From positions 323,596-387,595 of the forward strand of contig CAXIPT010000014.1 of assembly GCA_964030475.1 (NCBI GenBank): a stretch of DNA of 64,000 nt, given 5' to 3'. Shown in pieces: positions 55,351 to 64,000 of this stretch. How positions within the stretch are numbered: position 1 is the first letter of the stretch; every line of letters begins with the position of its first letter. Below the pieces are notes generated by a model. That model had not been told where the DNA came from, searched no databases, and saw nothing but the letters and a program-made list of their open reading frames with translations. This DNA comes from Tethya wilhelma. Taxonomy: Eukaryota > Porifera > Demospongiae > Tethyida > Tethyidae. The translations under genes were made by a program, and so were the position numbers.

Positions 55351-56045
55351 CTCAGGACAGTTAAGGACTGGGTCCTGCTAATTAAGTGGTAAAATTATGC
55401 AAGATAGTTATATTTTCTAAACTATGGGTCATACAACTGTCAAAACACATGTATAGATTTACACACTTACCCTAAACATGCTTATAAAATCTGCAGGTCA
55501 TGTGACTAATACTTTATGAATAATTTGAAATTTTCAATTTCTCATGAATAATTAATAATGCGGACGGTTTTTAAGGTTGCCATGGCAACCAAATTTTGTC
55601 ACAAGATTCGTTAAACTGTGGGGTATCCTGATCTGCCCGGTTTTTGGTTATAATATTTATCGTGGTCGAGATAGAGCCAATAAAGTGTCTTCGGCTGGTG
55701 TGCTTTATTTAGAAAATGAGTCGTAATTTTATGCAGCTGGAGTGTTTGCTCAAAAACCGGGCAGTTCATGGTAGCCCATCATGAGACGATTTCAGTGACA
55801 AAATTTGGTTGCCATAGCAACAGTAGAAACCATCCGCCTAATTAATTATTCATGAGAAGCTAATTATGCAAAAACAACAGGTCATGTGACAAAATTAATT
55901 ATATCTACATACTCTAATTAAAAAATTCTATCTATATTTTAATTTCTATTGTTTTATCTTATATATTATTAAAGTTATACAACTTTCGAATAATGTGTAC
56001 CTAATTAAGGTAAACTGCATGGACCCAGTCCTTAATTCACCTGAG
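55351..56045. mobile_element. 695-bp foldback MITE nested in the helicase gene, TA target
   Basis: The ends read CTCAGG..A.TTAAGGACTGGGTCC inverted, with TA on both sides (55349-55350 and 56046-56047). Further inward, TTGCCATGGCAACCAAATTT and its inverse also pair. Deleting it together with one TA joins EELRIL to FDAIHQIGTKGEVKI in one frame, which shows it is an insertion and not an intron. A stop is reached 42 bases inside it. Confidence 0.9.
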
Positions 56046-58618
56046 TATTTGATGCAATTCATCAAATAGGTACAAAAGGTGAAGTAAAGATAGCTGAGTG
56101 GATACGAGGATCAAATGTTTCATGGACGGATGCGTATAACAAAAAATCTATTTCATATGGCAATAGTAGAGGCCACACGTTAGACCAATGGAGGCTTTTT
56201 TTGCACCAATGCCACGTGCTTGGTTTGATTAACTACAGGTTGAAGTCTATGATAAAAGCAAATGGTCATTATGCGGTCATGGGGGTTTACTCTCCTATTG
56301 GGGATAACTGTGAATGCTATCTGAAGAATGAAGCCAATTTAATGTTACCCCCCATGAAGCATTGCATTAGACTTGATGATGTTTCAAGGCGTACAGTTGA
56401 ACCGAGCAGTTCGAATTCAGATTCACAGCATACATTGTTAAATGGTTCAGGAAAGCGAAACAGAATTGGCAAAGGATCAAACATACTCACTGTAATTCGA
56501 AAAATGTTAACTGATAAGGAGAACTGGAAAACAATTACAAACAAAAGTAATTACCATTTCCTTGGAGTATTTTCAGAGCCTACTAGCCAGCAGCTATACT
56601 ATGTACCTGATTTCACATCACTCGAACAAGCAAGTGCTTGTAAGCACTTTTTGTGGAATGACATTCAATTGTCAAAAGGTAAATTAAACAAAGATAGACT
56701 AATTGAGGTAGAAATTGGTACTACCAAAGAGCATGTGTTTTACAGATCTGCCAGTTGTACAGGAGTAAAAATGTGCCCAGTTAAAGGATGTAACTATGTA
56801 GCGCCCATCAGAGAAAGAAGAAACTGTAAGGAGCATAATAATGAAACACTGATAAAGTCTGGTAATTGCCCAGTTGAGTTTGTTTACATCTACCCACAAG
56901 ATTATGAAAATGATAAGAGGAGATGGATTGGTGGTATTGTTCATAACCAAAAGGTTAACACGGACAACTTACATACCCACAAACTACATGGTGCATTCAA
57001 GATTTGCAATCTCGTTCAAGACAAAATAACTGAAGCTGTGCAGGCAAATGTAGGTCTTACTCCAACAGATATCTCACAAGGTAAAGGGATTGGTTTCATT
57101 CCATCAGCTGTTGACACAGCAAGTGCACATCTTGGACGAATCTCAAGAGAAGTTGCTAAAACGAAAGGTGTCATGAACAAAGACACAACAAATTGGTCAC
57201 CATGCTTGTTTGATAGTGTGGCAGACCAAATAGATGAAAATGATAACAAAGTAAGCAATGATAAAATGATGCAACAAAAATACAATGCCTATGGCAGGCC
57301 TTACATTGTATCTGCAGGAATGGAAAATGGCACAAAGTATGCCTTGGCCATGTCACCATTGATGACAAAAATGTTATCAACAGCAGAATTCATTCAGACT
57401 GATATCACGTATAATGACAACCCAAGATACCCTTACTTGTTTAATGCAGCTGTTTTCAATGACGTAACAATGGAATGGATGGTGGTTGCTAGAATGTGGG
57501 TAGATAATCAGAGCGAGGATGCCTACAAACTAGCATTCAAAAAAATGTTTGGCCACTGCACTGATATTCACCATAATCTTGAATTGGGTACAACACTCAA
57601 AGCAATAGTTGTTGATTGGAGTGATGCTCAAATAAATGGACTTAAATCTGCAATTGGAAGAGATCTGGCAACATCCCTTCTTAAAGGGTGCAAAGTACAT
57701 TGGCTGCGTTCTTGCCAAAGAGTGGCTGACAAAGTGTCAATAAGTGCAGCAAACAAGGACTTGGAAAAGGCAATTTTTATGAAAATTGCTAAAAAAATCC
57801 AATCATTGTCAAGTGCCGTGGAAATAATTGCATGTTTTGAAACATTATGTGACGTACGTACAGTAACACAACTCCTGCAAAAATTACCTGACATATGTTC
57901 AAAACAAGAAGCAGAAGAAATAGATTCCTTGAAAGATTGGTCCTGTGCCAAGAGTTGGGCCCAGTGGTGGTCTCGGAGCACACACTTAAAAATGCTATCA
58001 CAAGCATTTACAGAAATGGAAGGTGATATATGGGTAAAGAGTCCCAAGACAACTAATGCAGTGGAGAGAAAAAACAGAGATTGCAAATCTGACGCAGTTT
58101 CAATTAAGCAGCTAATGACTGAAGCCTACAAATTAGATAAAGTGGTGTGCTTCAAACATATCACAGCAGAGGGAGGAAGCAGTATAACCTACAGGTCACG
58201 TACAGTAGAAGCCCGAGCTGCACAGGCCAAGTCTAGACAGAAAAATAGAGCCTCGCACTGGGATCCTGATGATGACATTGAGTTTGGTCCACCAGACAAA
58301 ACTACGAATTTCAATAAGTCTTCCAGTGGTAGCAAGAGGTCTAAAAAAACACCCAAAGGAGCTCCTCCTGCAAAAAAACGCTTGATACAAGTAGAAAATA
58401 AAAAAATAGAATTTGTTCCTAACAAACACCCAGAATTGATTGGGAAAATGGTCAGAATGAGATTCATCACAGAATCTGACAAATCTGACTATCAATGGTT
58501 TAAAGGAGTAATCTCATCATATGATGGAATCTCTCAGAAATATGGTATATACTTTCCCTCTGATGGAGAAACAGTTTTTGCAAAGCTTGATGATGAAGAT
58601 CTTGAGTTAATTGACTAA
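56046..58618 (+). CDS. RQC-like region fused to MULE-like DDE transposase with Tudor-like tail
   Basis: Open from the MITE edge to the stop at 58616-58618, about 857 residues, continuing the helicase frame. The first 100 residues (GTKGEVKIAEWIRGS, QCHVLGLINYRLKSM) resemble the winged-helix RQC region that follows RecQ cores. A zinc-binding segment follows (CTGVKMCPVKGCNY, CKEHNN, NCPVEF). The MULE-like core has Asp in FIQTDITYNDN, Asp in AIVVDWSDAQINGLK, CKVHW in the CxxH position and Glu in TTNAVERKNRDCK. A basic linker (KRSKKTPKG) leads to a Tudor-like tail (GKMVRMRF, YQWFKGVISSYD, YGIYFPSDGE). No lesion is seen in this half. This is the catalytic protein for movement of the element; the fused order helicase-transposase is directly visible in the frame. 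Confidence 0.85.
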
Positions 58619-58984
58619 ACTGCTAGTAAACAAGAAACATTATCACAAACTATTCTTGGAGGAACGTAATAATAGTCACTGTCATTGTAGAAATAGCTGA
58701 AACATCGAAGTGATTCTCTCTTGATTAAAAATATTTCTGATCCTTAAATAATATTATTGTCACTGAGTGTGTGAGTAATTGTTATTCGTGGTTTCATGCC
58801 TCATATCATAATCATCATTATTCCTTAATCATTGTTATTATAATTATTAATCATTATCATAATAATATCATTGATATTTAATCAGTTATGCCCTCCTCAT
58901 CATAGCCATAAGGGGATGTAGTTATACTGCAGGTAAACTTAAATTTTGCATAGAAATCCCCCCTCCCCAGTTGTTTTTAGACAT
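58619..58984. other. 3' flank of the transposase gene inside the element
   Basis: AT-rich, with TCATTATTATAATTATTA-like runs; no gene. Probably contains the 3' UTR and poly(A) signal. Confidence 0.5.
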
Positions 58985-59730
58985 ACCTGGAGAGTTTTAA
59001 ATTACGCAAGGTCAAAGTTCTCACTTAAACAGGTCTCACAATCTAACCTGTGTTGATTTAATGGGGAGATATTACATGAGGTCAGAGGACACTTTTTTGG
59101 AGTTGCTTATAATGTGGCCACCTTAGTTGCCAGCGATATTACATGGGGAGATTTTACGTGAGGTCAAAGGACACTTCTTTGGAATGAATCTATTTTTTCT
59201 TATAATGTGGCAACCCTAGTTGCCAGGGATGTTACATGGGGAGATTTTACGTGAGGTCAAAGGACACTTCTTTGGAGTGAATCTATTTTTTCTTATAATG
59301 TGGCCACATTAGTTGCCAGGGATGTTACATGGGGAGATTTTACGTGAGGTCAAAGGACACTTCTTTGGAGTGAATCTATTGTTTCTTATAATGTGGCCAC
59401 ATTAGTTGCCAGGGATATTATATGGGGAGATTTTACGTGAGGTCAAAGTTCTCGACTAAAGCATCCCCACATGTTTGAGTACAGATAACTATATTATATG
59501 GGGAGCTTTTACGTGAGGTCAAAGTACTGACGTAAAATCTTCCCATATAAATATTGCACCATACAATTGTGGTAATGTTTTCCATGTTACGTAAAATCAT
59601 GCCATGATTGAATCAGGGTAGAAGTGACGTAAAACTCCCCCATGATTAACCCATGGGACAGGTCACGTAAAATCTTCCCATGAGTTAATCATGGAAATTT
59701 CTTTAATTTTACGTAAAAAACTGTAGGACC
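58985..59730 (-). repeat. Right terminal inverted repeat with four 93-bp units
   Basis: Inverse of the left repeat. The GTGAGGTCAAAGGACACTTC landmark recurs at about 59162, 59254, 59347 and 59440, with a shortened unit before 59162. One more unit than on the left accounts for most of the length difference. Confidence 0.85.
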
Positions 59731-59739
59731 CTGTACGAC
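59731..59739 (+). repeat. Right 9-bp target-site duplication of the giant element
   Basis: CTGTACGAC, identical to 51420-51428. Confidence 0.85.
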
Positions 59740-59760
59740 TAATTTAACTTAAACTAACCT

Positions 59761-60158
59761 TTAACTGAGTAAATAGAAGAGCATCATAGCAGCCACAAAC
59801 ATAGACAGCAGGCAAAGACCTGAACTTGACTTTATAGTCTGTGGTGTCTCACAGCCGGTACGATGTATTGATACGGTCACATCAACTGTATTGTGTACTA
59901 GAATAAAAAGATAAACAAGTAAGTAAGCTGTTGTCAATTTGACTCAAGAACTTGAGATATTGACTTGTAGGTTACATAACATCCTATCACAAATTTTATA
60001 TGTAGTTTATACAAGCCATAGATCTTAACTACCTCTGATTTTTATAAGGGCCTGCATTGAATGATCAGCGTTGATCTTCATCACTCTGGATCTCCTGGCG
60101 TACACTAACACAGCCCGAGGGACACAGAGCACAGACAAAGATTCTGCATGGACGGTCA
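59761..60158 (-). CDS. C-terminal exons of a membrane-anchored protein, unknown family (partial)
   Basis: Two minus-strand exons, 60158-60033 and 59897-59761, with GT-AG borders and matching phase. They encode VTVHAESLSVLCVPRAVLVY, a basic stretch, HNTVDVTVSIHRTGCETPQT and a terminal hydrophobic segment (LCLLSMFVAAMMLFYLL) directly before the stop. This looks like the end of a type I membrane or lipid-anchored protein. Upstream exons would lie beyond 60158, but repeat R occupies 60233-61136 and no further exon was recognised before the next gene, so the gene may be truncated. The giant transposon inserted just downstream of its stop. Confidence 0.45.
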
Positions 60159-60232
60159 CTGGTTTACAGAGAAAAAAATTAAATCTCAAACTGATCAGAT
60201 GATTTACGAGTAGAAAAGGGGTTAAATTTTAA

Positions 60233-61136
60233 GTGGCTAACCTTCTCTCCCTAGTGGCTAGTGAAAGAAAGCTAAGCCTTCAAAAGCATTCAATAGCCTC
60301 CCACAGACAGTTTACTTTCTGTATTAACAAAGAAAACTGGCAGAAAGTTTCCAGAGCACTCTGGAGAGAGCGCTGGCGAGAAGCCACAACAGTGCAATTT
60401 TGTTCATCTTCCTTCCTTCCTAACTGACTTACTTGAACGCGATTTCCAGACAAACAAAAGACATTGAGACAACTTTGACCACATAGTAAGACTTCAATTC
60501 ATCTGTAGTACGTCCTTTTCTACTCGTTTGCTGGCGAAAAGGCAGCAAACAAAATCTAGGCAGCTTTGAAACTCTTGATATAAAATACTATACTTTTTAT
60601 TTAGCCATTTTTATGTAGGTAAAGGTCGTCAATACACCACGTGTTTTTTTCATGCCTATAATGCGCATGCGCATCAAATGTACACTTCTGCTTTTTGTAG
60701 AGACTGACTAGTCTTTGTTGTGTGGTTATCTCCATGCAATTGAGCACCTTGGTGTTTAAAAAAGTGAATGAACAAGTAGTAAAAATTTTATAAAAATGAG
60801 AAGTGTAGGAATGGGCAGTGCTGTAAAAAGCAAGGAAACAAGACAAGTCTCTGAATTTCGGCACATGACTACTTCATTTTTTGTGCCCAACTCTCAAACA
60901 TTACTGTGTATCTACATTCTACATGCTTGTCCTTTCATCCAAATTAATCAAGTGATTGCTTGCATTAACTCATGTCCATTGAGCCAAATGGCCGACATTT
61001 AATTCACGTACGTATGCTTGAGTCATGAAAATGAAGTAGTCATGTGCCGAAATTCAGAGACTTGTCTTGTTTCCTTGCTTTTTACAGCACTGCCCATTCC
61101 TACACTTCTCATTTTTATAAAATTTTTACTACTTGT
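60233..61136 (-). repeat. Inverted copy of repeat R, 3' end replaced
   Basis: Contains the 350-bp inverted-repeat module at 60780-61136 and the GCGCATGCGCAT and CCACGTG stretch. Its far end (60233-60280) lacks the terminal hairpin and instead has GGCTAACCTTCTCTCCCTA, which also occurs inverted at 49480-49510. Confidence 0.75.
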
Positions 61137-61481
61137 CATAATATAGACTCACAAAATTATTGGCAAGTATTAGATATGGAAAAAAGAATCTTTTCCAAGA
61201 GGAAATCCCTAATTACACCCCTATACTAGTTCATAACTGTCACTCGTCAGTTGTGTACAGTATATATTAGGGAAATATTTGGGGATAAACAAATAGTATA
61301 ATTGTCTAAACATAACCTGGAATTGAAAAACTCAAGCTCTCCAAAAAAAATCTATACTTACCCTTTTCAAGGATTTTGGACTTGTATACATTTGTATAAA
61401 AGTAAAGTAACTTAATATCTAATCTTTAATAAAAAGAAATATTGTTACTGCTATCGTGAATTGAGTCTAGTTCCATGCAGC
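61137..61481 (+). promoter_or_regulatory. Upstream flank of membrane-family member 5
   Basis: Homologous to 48733-49010, which now has no gene behind it. No defined motif. Confidence 0.35.
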
Positions 61482-63258
61482 ATGCATTTGTTAATGGTTG
61501 TGATGGCAATAGCTATGGTACCACTACTGCAGGATGGAGCTCAGGGGTGGACAGATGGTGATTGTGAGAAAGAGAGTATAACGAACAAGGAGTTTCTTGA
61601 AAGTGATTTAATAAACAGTTTTGGTGCAATATCAGACGACTGCAACATGACCAACAAAAAAACAAAAGAAAGGAATGAGATTATTCAATCGATGTACAAT
61701 AATGCTCCAAACGATTTAGTGGTGTGCTCTGACTCAATAGGGGAAGTATTCTATCGCAGCAATGAACAATGCAATGATACACAACAAGGTCTAGCAGTGC
61801 TTACATACAAGAAGAAATGTGCTAAGTGTCTTGGCAGTTTCAGAGGTTGGACATTATACCTATTCCTAGCAACATTCCCTACAACAGTGTTCTTCTTCAC
61901 AATTTTGGGGTGTGGCATTAAAGCCACATCACCTCCTATGAATGCATTTGTGTGTTTGATCCACTTAGGAGTCTACACTACAAACAGGAACATAAACTAT
62001 TATATAAGAATAGTTAATCAAATTAAACAGTATAACCAAAAATGGATAGAAGTAGGTGAAATCATAATGGAAGTAGTCAGTATTTGGAATATGGACTTTT
62101 TCCGATACAGCATTCCTCTGTTCTGCATCAACAAACATCTACCAACTGCTAATATTCTAGCAGTGGAATACATTGTGGCAATTTACTCTCTCATTTGTAT
62201 CACAACCATATATGCATGCATTGAACTACATGATAGAGACTTTAAGCCATTCATTTTACTATGGAAACCATTCAAATGGTGTCTATCAAGGACTTGCTTG
62301 AAAAACTATAACCCCAAAATATCAATTGTTGAGATTTTTGCAACATTTCTTTTACTAGCATTCTCTTAATTGATGTTCACCTCATTTAACATTATTTACT
62401 ACGCAACTCTATATACTAAGTCTGGTAACATGTGCTTTACTACTTCTCTAACAATGCTAAATGATATTTCAGTTCCCTATCTTAGCAGAGAGCATCTTCC
62501 TTTCTTCATCTTGGCTGTTGTAATTCTCTTTGTCTTCAACATTCTCCCTCTCTTATTTCTACTCTTCTATCCAACTAGACTCTTCCAGAAAGCTCTAGGC
62601 TGTTGTACAAGAATAAGGTGGCATCCGTTACATGCATTCGCTGATGCCTTTCAAGGATGTTACAAGAATGGCACAAATGGAACCTCAGATTGTCGATACT
62701 TTGCAGGACTCTATCTACTAGTCAGAGCTCTTGTTGCAATAATTTTATATATATTATTGTGTATACTGATAGTCCAACCTATTCTGTATGCTTAATAATT
62801 TTAATGCATACTTTTTCAATGCTGTTTGGAATGGTGAGACCATATCGAAATGAATTCTACAACAAATTGGATTTACTCTTCTTCTTGCACCGGCCTCTTC
62901 CTCAAATGTGGTTTGCTGTACAGCAAAACAACATAGGTGTAATATCTGAAGCAACAATTGTAATATTCTTTTTAATGTATTACATCTTTATTGTGAGCTA
63001 CAAACTGCTATTCATACATATGTTCACCAAGACTGCTCGAACACTGCAAGCGTTGTTGCAGAGAGAAAAGATTAATCCGTTATGAATTCTGTCCAAAGAG
63101 AAGTGGCATTGAAGATGTAAGTGATGATGATGATGATCTGATGGACAGGTTGGAATATCGACACAACTATCAGCCACTGGTGATGACTACCAGCAGTGAT
63201 GTTAACATAAACACATAGATACACATGCAGTTATCCCAACTATGGAACATTACAATAG
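61482..63258 (+). pseudogene. Membrane-family member 5 with stop and frameshifts
   Basis: Begins at an ATG with a signal peptide (MHLLMVVMAIAMVPLLQ). It matches members 1 and 4 through the ectodomain (CSDSIGEVFY, CAKCLGSFRGW) and early membrane segments. A TAA at 62367-62369 replaces the codon before LMFTSFN. The frame continues to about 62740, shifts once near 62750 and again near 63015, then reads through the acidic tail (SDDDDDLMDRLEYRHNYQ) to the family's end. At least three lesions make a full-length product unlikely. Confidence 0.8.
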
Positions 63259-63419
63259 CTTTACTGTAATATATACATGATATAAGTAAAAAACTTGAAC
63301 ATCTTGCATTTGTGCAAACTTGTATTTTTTGAAGTAGCAATAGATTATATTACCATGGTTTGACTAATATACTTGTGTTGGGGAGCACTTGAATGATTCT
63401 ACACAGAAGATTAAGATAG

Positions 63420-64000
63420 TATACACTACATTATGTCTCCTGCATCATCAGTGTACAAAAATTTTTGGTGAGAAATCAAAATGAGCCAGGACCGTAAACA
63501 TTGCCAAGTTTTACTATCATGCATCATCATAGGGTAAACTCCTATTGAGATGTGGTACCAAACAGCATCAATTATTAGGTAGGCTCTAAGAGTAGCAAGA
63601 CTATTGGTCAAGATATGGGGAAGTTTGGAGGAGTTCAGTACATCTTGGCACAATGATCAACTCTGTGTTCTGGCACCATGGCTTCTCATAAGAATTAATG
63701 CACCCTGATACAAGTGACATGAACAGGTAAACAATGAGAAAAACAAAACAAAAACTAATTAACAGTAACAAAAACAAGTCTAACAATGTCCACACAGCTA
63801 ACTGATGACAGTTTAGAGAGAGCGAAGGCAGTGCTTAAAGCTAAGAAGTGAACTGGTATGCATGCAGTTGAGTGGAAGGTTGGCTCGGTGAGAAGATGTG
63901 GGCTGGCATTCCTCAAATTGTGATTGGTCAGTAGTCTTCTAACAACAGGTGCATCAGGAAAGGTTAGGTTACCATTCAGGAGTTGATACACGAAGCACAA
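63420..64000 (-). pseudogene. Possible non-LTR retrotransposon fragment at window edge
   Basis: The minus-strand frame entering at 64000 reads FVYQLLNGNLTFPDAP, NLRNASPHLLTEP and further Ser/Ala-rich sequence. This resembles the C-terminal region after reverse transcriptase in non-LTR elements (NLRN, a TEP-like motif, then normally WNxLP, which is lost here). 63426-63653 may be a continuation (LPHILTNSLATLRAYL). Weak, pattern-based call. Confidence 0.3.

Larger units (their letters stand above)
51429..59730 (+). mobile_element. Giant RecQ-encoding MULE-like DNA transposon, 8.3 kb
   Basis: Both ends begin GGTC when read inward and share TTTACGTAAAA and AGAAATT.CCATGATTAAC within about 45 bases. 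The terminal inverted repeats run to about 52087 on the left and from about 58985 on the right. A perfect CTGTACGAC duplication flanks the element. Inside, all on the plus strand, are a signal-peptide/membrane exon, a ubiquitin-like and B-box segment, a RecQ-type helicase, an RQC-like region and a MULE-like transposase with a Tudor-like tail. A TA-flanked MITE (55351-56045) is nested in it. RecQ plus transposase pairs are, to my memory, seen among uncharacterised proteins of sponges and corals, but I know of no description of the whole element; that needs a search. Confidence 0.88.

Noticed and set aside
55351..56045. Intron between helicase and RQC region
   Set aside because: No GT-AG pair keeps the frame; inverted ends with TA duplication and exact frame restoration show a MITE.

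Overview
The window looks like nuclear DNA of a demosponge-type marine invertebrate; Amphimedon queenslandica or a relative is the best guess. The signs are AT-rich sequence, short GT-AG introns, an Eph-receptor-like ectodomain, an NLR-type leucine-rich-repeat gene, a jacalin-like lectin and very many small inverted-repeat transposons. The species is inferred from gene content and was not tested by search.

Layout. 1-2971: the right part of a MULE-type transposon (FAR1-like, MULE transposase, SWIM and PHD domains), almost identical to a complete copy at 26649-30238. 2972-26648: a decayed FN3/jacalin-like gene; the N-terminal half of the DNA polymerase delta catalytic subunit (POLD1, minus strand, 11 exons) with an intact multi-pass membrane gene nested in intron 10; a two-exon secreted/multi-pass membrane gene (minus); a broken NLR-like LRR gene; and a decayed Eph ectodomain. 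30239-37926: a satellite of about 210 bp per unit, carrying a TA-flanked MITE and a TTAA-flanked piggyBac-type element. 38556-39490: a decayed partial duplicate of POLD1 introns and exons. 40081-47619 and 61482-63258: further members of the membrane family nested in POLD1, making one intact gene, three damaged genes and one inverted fragment. 51429-59730: an 8.3 kb DNA transposon.

The most striking object is the 51429-59730 element. It is flanked by a perfect 9-bp direct repeat, has long terminal inverted repeats (about 660 and 745 bp) with 93-bp subterminal tandem units, and encodes a ubiquitin-like domain, a B-box, a RecQ-type DEAH helicase, an RQC-like region and a MULE-like DDE transposase with a Tudor-like tail, apparently as one polypeptide. 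This copy is inactive as read: it has a one-base frameshift and a nested 695-bp MITE that interrupts the helicase/RQC junction.

The second striking point is the arrangement of the two 99.9% identical MULE copies. The 9-bp target duplication is split between the left side of copy 2 and the right side of copy 1, the interrupted host repeat is split the same way, and the Eph FN3 domains are split the same way. The segment 2972-26648 therefore looks circularly permuted, either by re-integration of a circle through the MULE or by a misassembly at the 3.6 kb repeat.
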